From: Symbiodinium natans
Lineage: Eukaryota; Sar; Dinophyceae; Suessiales; Symbiodiniaceae
Assembly: GCA_905221605.1 (NCBI GenBank)
Contig: CAJNDS010000799.1
Location: 1 to 64,000, forward strand
Direction: 5' to 3'
Length of the DNA: 64,000 nucleotides
A program made the translations under genes and the position numbers. Below, piece by piece: positions 10,178-24,000 of this stretch; within the stretch, counting starts at the first letter, position 1; the number at the start of each line of letters is the position of its first letter. The notes below the pieces were generated by a model. The model was not told the origin of the DNA, made no database searches, and was given only the letters and a program-made list of their open reading frames with translations.

Positions 10178-10240
10178 GTAATGTATATATATATATATAT
10201 TATGTATATATATATATATAGATATTGTATGTTGTATATA
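10178..10240. repeat. TA/TATG microsatellite
   Basis: A TA-rich simple repeat lies inside the intron upstream of the DFG exon. Similar tracts are at 10793-10850, 10897-10925, 15000-15080, 46925-47045 and 49620-49665. Confidence 0.9.
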
Positions 10241-10297
10241 GACATTTTTGGTATATTTTTTGAGCTAGCGCCAAGAAAGAGTGCTTGAGTATGCCAG

Positions 10298-10339
10298 GGT
10301 ATCGTGAAGCTGGGAGACTTCGGCATCTCCCGGGTGCTC
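10298..10339 (+). CDS. NEK-like kinase exon: DFG motif
   Basis: After GCCAG|, 14 codons read GIVKLGDFGISRVL. This is almost the family consensus for strand beta 8 and the magnesium-binding DFG loop in NEK kinases. The metal-binding Asp is present. The inferred donor is GC (CTC|GCACCC), and phase is 0 at both ends. A TTTAGGG tract follows at 10382. Confidence 0.85.
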
Positions 10340-13300
10340 GCACCCCGACAGCTTTAAGCTCACTGAGAGGTTCACGGTATGGGGTTTAGGGTTTAGGGTT
10401 TAAGGTTTAGGGTTTAGGGTTTAGGGGTTTCGGGATTTGGGGTTCCTTAAACCACAGCCCCTAAACCCTCAAGTTGTGGGGTTTCGGGTTTTGGGGTTCC
10501 GTAAACCCAGCACCGGAACCCTGAACCCTTAACCCTAGCGAATTTAAAAGAGCTTGGAGTGCAATCGAATTCTCAGTCTTCGAAACACTCTAGACTCTAG
10601 ACGCTTCGCAGTTCAGGGCCCCGGGTTTAAGGCTTATAGGGCGTAAACCCTAAGCCCTACACCCGGCTCCTCAAATACCCGTTTTCTTGAAGAAAGTACC
10701 TTGACCATCCTTACGGCTCCCAAGAGCTCTACATCAAGATGCCAGACTTCTCGTTTAGACTTATTTTTTTAGGTTTCCCTGGAAATCTTAGAAGTATATA
10801 TATATATATATATTTATATGTGTATATATATATATATATACATATATCTGTGTGTACATAATTCGTAAATCTGCAAACGATCAAAAAACTCCATGTATAT
10901 ACGTGTGTATATATATATATATGCGTTTATGTACTTAGAGTATACTAGTAGTGGCCCTAAAACTCTCGAGGCCCTGGAAACCTGGAACCCGAAGAAGCGT
11001 TTGGGAGCTATACCGGGATGCTTAGTTGTAGTTCCTTTTTTTTTGGGGGGGGGGAGGGGTTCTGAATTTGTTTTATGCATAAACTAAATTCAGAGTCTAA
11101 GGCTCCGAGCGCTACACATCTTTTGGCGCTTTGCGGGTTATAGGCCTTAGTATTCGGGTATAGAGGGTGTGCGTGGAGCGCTTTGGCTTTAGTAGGTTGA
11201 CCGGTTTAGTGTTTAGTGTTCAAAATGTTTGGAAAGGAGACAAACCGGAAGGTAAAGCCCCGCCCCTCCGCCTCACCACACATCGATCGAAAGCTGAGGA
11301 TAGTTCCACGGCTGGCGCGCAGACGACAATTGGGTGCAGCCTTCAGCGTTCACTCAGCCCCAGAGCCTATGAACCCGAAGCCCCGAGCACTCCACAGTAG
11401 AGTCTCCCAAACCCTAAACCCTAAACCCTAAACCCTACACCCCGAAACTGGCACCCAGGGTCCAGAGTAAGCCCGTATTGACTTTTGTTTAGGGCTTAGG
11501 TTCCCTTATAAGCCCTTTCAAGCCAAAACGGGCACACTTTTGATTCCTAGGTTGGGGTATAGCAAGTCGTTCGATTCAAAACTTCAGCGTCGCAGCGCTG
11601 TTTGTCTGTTTGTCCGGTTTTCCGCCTATACCTGCAACGACATTCGCTCCCACTATTGGCTGCTGAAGGTTTTGGGCTTGGGTAGGGTTGAATGTTCAGG
11701 GTTTAGGGGGTCGGGTTGGGGAGGTACAGGGAGGGGCTGTATAGTGAAGGGATATCCGACTGAAGATGTGCAAACCTGGCCTATAGCCTATCACACCAAC
11801 ACATCGACTCATCCGACGGGTTCCTTAGTTGGGAATTCGAGCGGAGTTGGTGCCTCTTATTTTCCTGTGTGCATCACCTTACAAAGGAAAGTCATTATAG
11901 GAGGCATGATTCTATAACTCCCTACTTCGTTCCAGGTTACAACAGTGGGCCCTTCCCTAGAGTGATGCAGCAGGCTGCGCAAACCCTACCCCCTAAACCC
12001 TAAACCCTGAATCTTGGCATGCACCGAAGCCCCTAAGCCCTAGTCATCCCCCCGTGCTTCGTTTCTGCCTTACGTAAGAAGGCCTTTGGTCCCTTTAAAC
12101 CCTAAACCCTAAAACCCTAAACCCTAAAGTAAGATGCCTTATAGAGCCTCTTTGTAGGCCATGTTAAGCCTGATTTTCTGAGTCGGTTCCAGACTGGCGT
12201 CAGCATGGCAGGACCCCGCACTACCTCTCGCCGGAGATGGTGAACAATGAGGCTTGGCACAGCCCTAAACCCTACCCTAAACCCTAAACCCTAAACCATA
12301 AACCCTAAACCCTAAAGCCTAAACCCTAAACCCTATAGACCCTATAGACCCTAAACCCCAAACCCCACACCCGAAACGCGATGCCCACAGCCAACTCACT
12401 GGTCACTTTCGCGCCTCACTGCAACCCATATACGAGCAGTCCTTGGTAAAGGATTATAATCGGGGGCAGTATAAACCCTATTAAGGACTGTTAGTATAAG
12501 GAGGAAGGAAGATCCCAACGTGGATGTTCCTCGGAAAGGTCATGCAATGGCAATTTCAGAAAAGTCGCTGTAGGAACGGGGCGCAAAGCTTACACCCCTA
12601 AACCTCGTGAACCCCAGAACTCTAAAACCCCAACACCCTTTTTCCCGAAGTCCTTTAAAGCCTGAATCCTCAACCCCGAAATCCCTAGATCCAAAACCGC
12701 ATAACCCAAACCCCCAAAGCCTATAACACTCTAATCCCCAAACAAACCCTAATCCCAAAACTCCGAAGCCCTTGAAACCCCATATTCCTAAGCCCCAACA
12801 CTCCAAACCCCGTAGCCCTAAACCCTAAACCCTAAAATCTGAACCCTAAAGCCAGACCCCGGGCCCACACCCTAACCCGAAACTCCTAAGCCGCTATAAT
12901 CCTATCCCCCTATCATGTTTAGCGTTTAGGGTTTCGGGTGCGCCCCCCCCCCCCCCCCCCCCCCCCGCCGCCCCGCCCAATGGAAACTCGAAATGTGTTT
13001 ATGATTGGGGGAAGGTGTTTATTATCCAATGTCATGTTTTGGGTCCAAAGGGTTTAGACAGAGGCTTTGCCCAGCCACTCACTCACTCACTCACACGACA
13101 CAGACAGACACAAGACTTCAACCCACCCCCTAATTGGGAATACGGTTTAAAAGGCGGGGTCGGTTTCGGCAGGACTTTCCGGAAAGTGTTTCTATAATTA
13201 GATTAAAACCCTAAAGTCTATGAACCCCCAAACTCTGACCTCGAAGCCTTAAACCTCGACCCCTAAAGCCTATATAGCCCTAAACCCGAAGTCCTACACC

Positions 13301-15021
13301 CAAAAACAATCAAGCCCAAACCCCAAACCCCTCAAAACTCCTAAGCCGCAAGCCCTAAACCCTAAGCCCTAAACCCCAAGCCCTAAACCCTAAGCCCTAA
13401 ACCCCAAACCCTAAACCCTAAACCTAAAACCCTCAAATGCACATGTTGCAGGCCTACGGGACCCGTAGCGACCTTTGGAGCTTGGGAGTACGGGGCTCGG
13501 ACCAGGAGGGGTGCAAGGATTTTGGGGTGATTAAGGGTTTAGGGTTTAGGGTTTAGGGCTTCTGGGGTTGAGGGCTTCTGGGGTTTAGGTCTTCTGGGGT
13601 TTAGGGTTTAGGGTTCAGGGCTTTGGGGTTTAGGGTTTCTGCGATTAAGGGGTTCAGGAGCTAGGGTTTATAAGGTTTAGAGTTTCTATGCGGTTTATCT
13701 GAGGTTGCTAGGGTGTTTACATGGTTTACAGGTTTCACATTGGGTTTGTAGGGTTTATGGGGTGTATAGGGTCTTTCAGGTTTGTTCATGATTGTTGGGG
13801 TTTGTAGGGTTGACAAGGTTTAGAGGGCTTATAGGGTTACTGGGTTCATAGTTCGGGCTTATGTATGGGGCTTAACAGCTAGGGTTTGTAGGGTTTTTGA
13901 GCCCTAAAAGAAACCCGAAACCCTAAACTCTAACCCCTAAGCTTATAGAGTCTATGGGATCTACCGGGGCTTTAGGGTTTATGGGGGCTTATAGTGTGTA
14001 TCAGGTCTATAGGTTTGTAGCTAGGGCTTACAAGGGTTTATGGGGCGTGTAGGGTTTACAGTGTTTTTAGGGTTTCTAGGTTTTGGGGGGTTTAGGGGTT
14101 TGTCGGTTTTACCGGGTTTACATTCAGAGGGTTTATCGGGTTCATAGGGTGTAAAGTTTACAGGGTTTATACGGCTTTTCGAGGTCATATGGGTTGTAGG
14201 GTGTATAGGGTTTATGGGGTTTATAGGGTTTACGCTCTGAACGGTTTAGGGTGTAGGGTTTATAGGGCTTAGGGGCCTAGCCCTAAACCCTAAACCCTAA
14301 ACCCTAAACCCTAAACCCTAAACCCTAAAGCCTAAAGCCTAAAGCCTAAAGCCTAAACCCTGAGGGTTTAGGAGTTTTCAGTTACAGGTGCTAGGGACCT
14401 CTTGTCCAGCACGTGGTTGCCGGGCTTGGTTGCCTTTGCCACCAGCCCCTGGGACTGAGAGTAGGCCCTTCTTCCTTTTTTGTAGGGCTTAGGCTCCCTT
14501 ATAAAAGCCCTGTTAAACCAAAAAAGGGTACCCATTTACTCCTAGGTTACTCTTGGGTGTAGGCCCGTAGACAGGAAGGTTATAGGCCCCTCAAGGTCCT
14601 TACAGCCCTGACACCCTGAACCGTAAACGTCCTCAAGCCCGCAAGTGCCTAAAATGCCCCCAAAGTTCAGAGAAAACAATCCCACAGTTTCTAAAAGCCC
14701 CAAATTTCGAAGCCCTAGCACACTCCAAAAGACCCTAAAAGTCCCAAATCCCCAAGAACCCCCCAAAGCTTCCCTGCTCCTTCGAGGTTGTGACATACGA
14801 GCTAGCAGTGCCTGTCTCAGACCGCCCTCTCTTCCATACAACCTCAGACCTCGAAACCAAAACTCTGATGTACATGATTTGGTACTGTATAAACACCTGG
14901 ATGTCTAAGTGGTTAGATCATCAATACAAGCAGGTGCGAATACATGCACGTAGAAGGGTATAAAACCAAATATCTAAACATTTAAAAATGGGAGCATCTA
15001 TATATGTATATACATACATAC

Positions 15022-15068
<47 letters not shown>

Positions 15069-18000
15069 CATGTATATATGTGAAGGGCCAATGTCACAGA
15101 GCTTCTAGGGTTTAGGGCTTAGGGTTCAGGATTTGTTCAGGGCTTGTAGAGTGTACAGCTCACTGTTTTTCCCAAAGTGTACAGGACATGCAGGATTGAT
15201 AAGGCTTGCAGGGTCTATCGGGCCTGCAGGGCTTCGGTTAGGAGGATTTAGGGTTTGTGCCTGCAGGGCTTACAGGTCTAAAGAGGATCCACATCCCTTG
15301 AGAGCCCTGCAACTTCGGGACCATCCAACCCCGGGCCCCAAACAGGGTTGTACCTTGGACCCTTAAGGTTGTACCCTTGGGTTTGGGGGGGGATCCCTAG
15401 CGTAGTAGAAGAGCCGTAGTAGGAGCATGCTAAGGGAGCCTCTTAAGGGTACGGCCTTCGGGTTACGAGCCTCAGCCCCATGAAAGCCCCCTAAACATCC
15501 CCGAAATCCGAAGCTCCATTTCAAGGGGGGGTATCTAACCCACGGTTCCCCAAGACTCCGCACTACTCGCTAAGGCTCCCTGAGCTTCTTAAGGTTCCCT
15601 AGGTACTTACACCCCATGAACTCCCCCCCCCCTCCCCCCGTAGGAACCCTATACCAAGCGCTAAACCTTCACTTTGGGTGCCTTCTGGCAAGCGTTTGGG
15701 TCTTGCTGCTAAGGGGAGTGTGATTTCAGGGTTTAGAGTTTAGGGTTTAGGGCTAGAGTTTCGGGTTTTGAGAGTCATGTCAGGGTTTCGAGTTTAGGGT
15801 TTAGGGTCAGAGTTTCGGGTTTTCGGGTCGGACTCATTTTGAGTAGGGCTTAACGGGGCTCTTGGCCCCTCAACCCTGAAGCAATACAGTGCCTTGTGTC
15901 CCACGAATGTGCAAGGTTTAGGGTTTAGGGTTTAGGGTTTAAAGGGTTTAAAGGGTTTAGGGTTTAGGGTTTAGGGTTTAGGGGTTTAGGGGTTTAGGGT
16001 TTAGGGTTTAGGGGTTTAGGGTTTAGGGTTTAGGGTTTAGGGTTTTGGGGTTTAGGGTTTAGGGTTTTGGGGTTTTGGGGTTTTGGGGTTTTGGGGCCTA
16101 GGCTTTCTCAGGTTCTGGATTTGGGGTGTAGGGAGACACAAAGCTGCTCTAAATCCTGGACCTTCCCACAACTTGAAGTTGAAGTTAATGTATTAGACAA
16201 GCAAGCCTTTTCACCCTTTGCGGCTCCATTGACCCACCTGTGCCCTATATCTCGGCGGCTGCGACATATGGATTTGTATTGTTTGGGTGCAGGTGATCCT
16301 TAAATCTCCGACCTCCAGCCCCCTCAACCCTCACCCCGCAACCCTAAACCCCAAACCCCAAACCCTAAACCCCAAACCCTAAACCCCAAACCCTAAACCC
16401 TAAACCCCAAACCCCAAACCCTAAACCCTAAACCCCAAACCCCAATCCCTAAACCCTAAACCCTAAACCCAAAACCCCAAACCCTAAACCCTAAACCCTA
16501 AACCCTAAACCCCTGGAGGGCTGCAGGGGAAGTGCCGCATCCCAAGGCGTTGCGTGTGCCCTTCGCTGGCAGTTCCTTGCCCGCCGTGGCCATGAAGGCA
16601 AGCGTTTAGGGTTTAGTCGGTCGGTCGGGGCAGCTGAGAGACTGTCAAGAAGTCGCGCTGAGGATGCACTTGCCGGCATCGAAGTGAAAGCCAAAAACAT
16701 GCGAACTGTGAAAACAAATTAAGGCCGGGACGTCACAACCATGCTTGGATCAGCTTTCTGCCATCCGGCAAAGGGTCAACTGCTTTGCAGGGAGCCCTGG
16801 TGTTGCTGCACAATCCCGCCATGGCTGCAACAGTATCCGCCAGCTCTTGATCTAACTTGAGGACGCAATCAACCATGGGGGCAATGTCGCATGGGAGTGA
16901 GTCAGACAGGGCAGCAATCAGTTCGTGACCAAACTCTTGTCGCCATTGACGACGCGGGCCTCTCAGCTTCAAGGCTGGCCACATCTGCGGCGGGCAGGTC
17001 ATAGAGCCAGTCGGCGTGGAGTGCGTGGGGGCAGTGGTTGCAACGAGGGCAGGCAGGCAGGCGGTCTGGCCTCGGGCAAGGTGGATGAAGAGCCTCTGTG
17101 GGGTCCAGAATTGGGTCAGGCACCACTTGCAGATTGACCCGCTGGAATAGGATCGGGCCAAGTGCTGATGTCCATGAGCCTGGAGGCGATGGGCGGCGAG
17201 ATGAGAAGTCGAGGGGAAGGTGGCCTGGCAAGTCGGACATGCATGGTTGGCAGGCGCAACCTCCACAGGTGGCCTCAAGTGAAGCGCCCTCGCCCTTGAT
17301 TGGAAAACTGTCCACTGTTGCAGCGAAGCAGTCTGTCTGGCCACCGCTTGGGCTCCCCATTTGACCAGCTTGGGACCCTCGTTAAGGACAATCTCCGCCA
17401 AAGTGTCAACATTAGCATGCTGCTGTTGAAGACGGGCTGCAGGGAGCTTCTCCGGGGCCCAGCAGTGGATAAACTCCAGGTCACGCCAAACCTGGGAAAG
17501 CCAGGTATCGTGGCTGCATTTGGCGTGCGCGCAAAGGAGCTCCCACAAGTCGCGATTATCCGAACGGAAAATGCGGACAAGGAGACGGAGGCGTTGGAGT
17601 AAAAGAACAGCCGCTGGGCACGGGGCGCTCAAGGCACCGCACAGCTCCGGGACTCCTGGAAATCGGGGATGGTGTGTGTGCCGGTCTTCTGGAAGAAGGA
17701 AGCGCAAGGCGGTGCTAAGCCTGGTGTTCCAAACCTTGTGGGCCGCTGGGGTGGGCGTCCATACCCCGACGTTATGGCTGGCCGAAGCAAGGGGGACGCT
17801 CTGAAAGAGAGTCCATCTGCAGGCTCGTGAGATGTCCTCGTTCCTGAAAACATGCCTGGCTAAAGGCTTAGCCAAAGCAACTGCCTGAGCTCCTTTTCTG
17901 TCAAGGTCTGGGACCGGATCAGCTTGGGCATCAAGCACAGTGCCTAAATGAGTGTACCTGTGTACAACAGCAAGGGCAATGGGCGTGCCGGTGGAAACAG

Positions 18001-21000
18001 GAACGCGAAGAATGTGCTGGTCCTGCAGAAGCTGAATCTTTTCCTGGCGCGCACCTTCGCCGTGGAAAGCACACAAAGCCTCTGTTTTGCCCCGGTTGTA
18101 ATTCGGGTCCATGCATCGCCTGAGGTAGGCCTCGTGAACTATGGCGCACGTCCGGATCAAACGAGGGCGCAAGCCAGCAGCATGCCCTGAATGCACAGCG
18201 ACGCAAAGGTCATCTGCCCAAGCCGGTTGGCAGAGCGGGCCGTCTATCGGGCCACGCAGGAGATCCTCTTGGCCCATTCTCTCCCTGATTTCCAGGAGCG
18301 CATCACACATGACAAACCCAAAGAGGATATCACTCACAGTGTCTCCCGGCCGTGTGCCAACCTGTGTCCTGTGGATGACGTTCTGACCTCTCGCGATGAA
18401 GCCAGCATGGGCAAACCAGGTGAGGATCACAGCCTGTGCGTGTGGAGTCAAACCATGTGTCAGAGGCTCACCTCGCAGCCAGTTGGTCACCGTGTGGACC
18501 GTTTCCGGGCGAACCTGCATGCGCCCGAGGATCTGACAAACACGCGCATCATCCAGGGGTTGGGTGGCGAGGGCTTGTCTGACAACTCGGTAAAAAGCGG
18601 CTCGAGTGTCAACAAAGAGAAGGCCAGCGGACGTGGCCGAGTCCGCAGACAGGCGCAGAAAAGTGCAAAGGTAGTGGGTGAGCTGGGCGGAGTCACTCCC
18701 CGGCAAGCTGCCTTGAAGGCACCGTGGCCTCTGTTTGTCAAGCTCCTCGACCAGCACAGAACGGTGCAGACGTCTGAAGAGTTTACCAACATTTTCAAAC
18801 AGATAAATAGCTCGGTGGTTCTCTATGGAGGCTTCGGAACCCTTGCCTTTGAACAATGTTAGGAGGACACATGTCGAAAACCTAACCGGCTCCGACAACC
18901 GCACAATGCTCTTCACAAGGAGGGGGTACCATTGTCTAGCACAGCTAGCCGGGCTGGCCTTCCACAATTCGCTGGGTATCCCGGAGAGGCCCGGGGCCTT
19001 GCCAGAGGCAAGGGCACGAACTTCTCGTTCGAAGTGCAGGAGAGTCGGGATCTCATGTATGGAGAATGGCTGCGAAGGCTGTGGTACCTGAGGGGCTTGG
19101 GCGGCGAAGGTCCTGGCATCAAAGGGGTCAGCAACCTCCATCGCAGCGAAGTGACGAGCTCGCAGATCTTGCACCTCTTTAAAGCTCTGGGCCGGGATGC
19201 CATCCTGGTCGGTGATGATGGGGAGAGGTCCCCATGGTTTCTGAACCGACTTTGATGCAGGCCTGAGGCTTCGAAGGGCTTTAAAGATGGCTTTTGGGTC
19301 CCGCCTCAAGGATCCCTCTTTAATCTGCTCAGCGACAGCGGCGGCTCGTGTGACCCTATCTATCCGCAGTTGCCTTTTCACATTTTGCAACGCAATGTCG
19401 AAAGTAAGGCCCCATAGTGCAAATTGCCAGCGAGCGAGCTTCGGAGGGCGGAAACCGCTTTGGCAAACAGTGGCTGGCCGGTGCCATTTACGGAGGGCCA
19501 TTCTGAGCGCGTGTCTCCGGCAGTGAGAGGCTGCGGAACGCATGTGCCGTTTGGCCTGCTTACGCTGCTGCAAAAGGGCAAGGGCTTCCTGTGAAACATG
19601 TTCTTTGCGCCCGCACGGGGCCGCACGCAGTGCCTGTTGGGTGGACAGCTGTTTGCGCGCAACCTGCAGCAGCGTCTCTGCGTGGGTGTGGACATCACAG
19701 TTCCATGGAACCGATTTGGCGCAAAAGCTGGCCGCAGCTGCAGCGTATTCCTCAGTTGTGAGGGACCGAAAGGTGCGTCGGGCTGGGGCACAAGAGTCGC
19801 CACCTCGACCTTGGACAAAGATGTCGACGATCAGAGCCTTGTGGTCGTCATGCTGGTTAAGCAAGTCGAAGTTGCTATTGTCAGCCAGACAAGCCCCGAC
19901 ACCCCAAGCAAGCGGAACCGCAACGTAATCGAGGCGGGCTGAACGCCAAGTGGTAGGGTCAACATGGCCAACGGCACTTTCGTGCGTGTTGAGCAGGGTG
20001 AGGCCAAAATGCTTGCAAGCCGAGGTGAGGCGGTCACCAGCCCAGTCTTGTTCCCCGACAGCAACCGTGCCAACATTCGGCGGTGCAGCCTGGCTAATTT
20101 TGGCATTTGCATCACCGAGCAGTACTAGAGGCCAAACCCGCGCCCATTTGTCTAGTCGCCGGACTAGGTCGCCCCACCACTCTTCACGGATGTGGGGAGG
20201 CGTCATGCTGTGAGGAGCATGGAAGGTGACAAAAAGGGCCTTGCACCAAGGGCTCGTGTGTGACACAGCGAGGCAGGTGGGACAAGCGTGAAGGACAGTG
20301 AAATGCTCAGCACATGCGCGTGAACTAGGCTTTCCTGGAATCCACGGTAGCGAACTATTGAACCATATTGCGCAGCCTTCGTGACCTGCTCTGGCGCCAG
20401 AATGGTATGTGAGCCAGCTGCCCCTGCAATGCGTAGCAGGGAGGCGGGTTTCTTGCAGCGCAAGAATATGAGCAGCGTGTTCGGTTGCTTGTTGCTTCAG
20501 GGCGTGGGTCTTGCCTGTGGCAGTGCACACATTGGCGGTGATCATGCGCAACTTGCATAGTTGGACCGGTCCATTAACTTGGACCTGGGAATCAGCCAAA
20601 ATGGCTTGCGTGTGTTGAACCTGGATGTTGTCTGGAGGCTCATAGGCCCCTGAGCACAAACTTTCCAGCGAAGGCATGTCGGCATGTTGGTGTGCCGCCC
20701 AGGCCCATGGGAGCAGCGGATGCTTGAGAACACGCCCAAAAGTAGCAGGCACCGGGGAACAAACAAGCTTTTTGCGGCCTAGGTCGGCAGCTCTATCCGC
20801 AGCCTCGTTCCATAAATGCCCAGCGTGTCCCTTTATCCAAGCATGCTGAGGGTTTGTTCCCGAGGCGTGGAAAGAAAGAGTGAGGTGTCTCAGGGCGTCA
20901 TGGATGCTTTGGGCTTGGGGATCATCATGTTGTAGCTGGATGGGAGCGTTCCAACCAGCAGCCTCCCCGAGCGCAAGCTTCGAGTCGCTGTGAAGCCAAC

Positions 21001-24000
21001 AAGGAACGCAATGAACCGACGCAGAGAAGGCCGTTGCAACGGCAAGCGCGTATGCTTCAGCAGCATTGTTGGATGCAGACCTGAAAGGATGTGTTTCCGG
21101 GCCAACAGGGCCCGCCGCCAAACCAACAAAACGCAGATCATCCGCGGGATTCCCTTGATGTTGCGCGCAAAGAACTGCGCCCCATCCTGCTCCATGACGG
21201 TCAGCCGACCCATCAGTGTAAACATGGAACGCCACAATTGGGCCGTCTGCGTGCGTAGAGGAACGGATTCTTTGGCGCAGGCGCGCTGGCAGAAGATGAA
21301 ACTCACCTGACCAGAAGCCTAGCCAAGGCATAGCTAGCGCTTGCAAGTCCGTGCGGAGAGCCTCAGCACTGTGTGGGGGCTGCTGCTGCGGCGCAGCAAG
21401 CCCAGCAAGTGACAGTTGGCGGACAGCCCTCCGGCCGAAGGGAGAAGGGATGCAAGCACTAGGATAGTTGGGCTGAGGGGGTAGAGGCTCTTGAGGACCT
21501 TGAACGTGCAGCGGCACCTCAGATACTTGTGGCAGCGGCACCTGAGCCTGGTCTTGAGCCTGAGGCAGCTGTGGACCCTGAACCTGCAGTGGCATCTCGC
21601 CTTGAACCTGAGGCATCAGTGGACCTTGGACCTGCAGTGGCGGCACCTGAGCCTGCGGACCTTGTGCCTGCAATGGCACCTGAACCTGCAGCAGAACAAG
21701 AGCCTGGCCTTGAACCCGAGGCACGAGTTGACCTTGAACCTGAGGCACCTGTTGTGGACCTTGAACCTGCAGTGGCACCTGGTCTTGAACCTGAGGCATC
21801 AGAGGACCTTGAACCTGCAGCACCGGAGCTTGAGGCACTTGAGGACCTTGAACCTGCGGCGGCACCTGAGCCTGCAGAACTTGAGGCACAAGTGGACCTT
21901 GCACCTGCGGCGGCGCCTGAGCCTGGCCTTGAACCTGAGACACTTGCGGACCTTGAACTTGCAGCGGTTGTCCACCCTGGCCTTGAGTTCGAGACACTTG
22001 TGGACCTTGAACCTGCCAATGAACCTGCAGCGGCACCTGAGCCTGGCCTTGAACCAGAGGCATTTGTGGACCTTGAACCTGCAGCGGCACCTGAGCCTGG
22101 CCTTGAACTTGAGGCACCTGTGGACCTTGAACCTGCAGCCGCACCTGGCCTTGAACCTGAGGCGTCAAAGGACCTTGGAACTGCAGCGGCACCTGAGCGT
22201 GGCCTTGAACCTGAGGCACATGAGAACTTTGGACCTGCTGTGGCTCCCGTGCTTCAGGCGTTTGAGGACCTTGAACCTGCAGCTCCGGAGATTGAGGCAC
22301 TTGAGGACCTTGAACCTGCAGCGGCACCTGAACCTGAGGCAGCTGTGGACCTTGAACCTCCAGCGGCACCTGGCCTTGAACCTGCGGCGTCAGGGGACCT
22401 TGCAACTGCAGCACCTGCGCATGGGTTTGAACCTGCGGCGCACGCGGACCTTGAGCTTCAGGCATTTGAGGACCTTGCGGCGCCTGTGGACCTTGCACCT
22501 GCAGCGGCACCTGAGCCTGGCCTTGAACCTGAGGCATAGGTGGACCTTGAGCCTGCAGCGGCACCTGCACCTTGCCTTGCGCCTGAGGCGTCATAGGACC
22601 TTGCACCTGCAGCGGCACCTGAGCCTGGCCCTGAACCTGAGGCACATGTGGACCTTGAACCTGCAGCGGCGCGTCGTGAAGCAATTTGGGACCCTGAACC
22701 TGCAGCGGCACCTGAGCCTGTCCTTGAACCTGAGGCACCTGTGGACCAGGAACCTGCAGCGGCACCTGCAGCATCAGAGCACCTTGACGCTGCAGCGGCT
22801 GAGCGTGTCCTTGAACCTGAGGCCCATGAGGACCTTGAACCAGCGTCTTTCCAGCTTCAGGCATTTGCGGACCTTGCGGCACCTGAGCCTGTAGACCTTG
22901 TGGCACCTGTGGACCTTGCACCTGCGGCGGCACCTGAGCCTGTTGAACCTGAGGCACATGTGGACCTTGAACCTGCAGCGGCACCTTATGAAGAAACTGT
23001 GGACCTTGCACCTGCGGCGGCACCTGAGCCTGGCCTTGAACCTGAGGCATATGTGGACCTTGAACCTGCAGCGGCACCTCATGAAGAAACTGTGGACCTT
23101 GAACCTGCAGCGGCACCTGCGCCTGGCCTTGAACCTGAGGCACCTGTGGACCTTGCACCTGCAGTGGCGCCTGCACGTGGTCTTGAACCTGGGGCATATG
23201 AGGACCTTGCACCTGCAGCGGCACCTTATGAGGAAACTGTGGACCTTGAACTTGCAGCGGCACCTGAGCAACCTGAGGCACCTGTGGACCTTGCACCTGC
23301 GGCGGCACCTGAGCCTGGCCTTGAACCTGAGGCATATGTGGACCTTGAACCTGCAGCGGCACCTCATGAAGAAACTGTGGACCTTGAACCTGCAGCGGCA
23401 CCTGAGCCTGGCCTTGAACCTGAGGCACCTGTGGACCTTGCACCTGCAGCGGCACCTGCACGTGGCCCTGAACCTGAGGCACCTGTGGACCTTGAACCTG
23501 CAGCTGCACCTGGCCTTGAACCTCAGGCACCTGCGGACCTTGGACCTGCGTCGCCTGTGCACCTTGGCTCTCGAGGTTCGACAAAGAACCGGCCTCGATG
23601 AGAACCTGGGGAGAAGGAGCGCAAAGAGCATGTGTAAGAGGGGTGCAAGGCGGAGGCCTACCGACAGATTGCGTCCTCTTAAAAGGGCTGACGCGCCGTG
23701 TTGGCGGGTCCTCGTCGGCAAAATGCACACTACGGTTACATTTATGTACAAAGGCCTCATCACGCTCAGAAAGTGGGCGGGCGCAACCGTCCAGCACTCG
23801 AACAGCGTCGCCAACTTGATGGCAGTCCGCGGGGTCACCCATAGACCAACCGGGTTCCTGCAACGTCGGGGACTGTGCGCGAGAGGTGGAAGGCGCCGGC
23901 GAAAAACACGTCTGAGCATCAGAGGTCGAAGGAGTCTGCAGCACATGGGCGTTCGTCACGGTATAGACCTCAAAACCAGCTTCCCAAGGCTCGTAGGGGT

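Noticed and set aside
16618-16721. Plus-strand frame ending KAKNMRTVKTN as the final kinase exon
   Set aside because: The alternative frame ALRVPFAGSSLPAVAMK in the preceding exon matches NEK kinases and joins in frame to the exon at 26579. The KAKNMRTV segment overlaps the LINE 3' region.
21491-23601. Long plus-strand ORFs (467, 336 and 317 codons) with LxL/EPEA repeats
   Set aside because: They are antisense readings of the 54-bp minisatellite inside ORF2; the period keeps several frames open.
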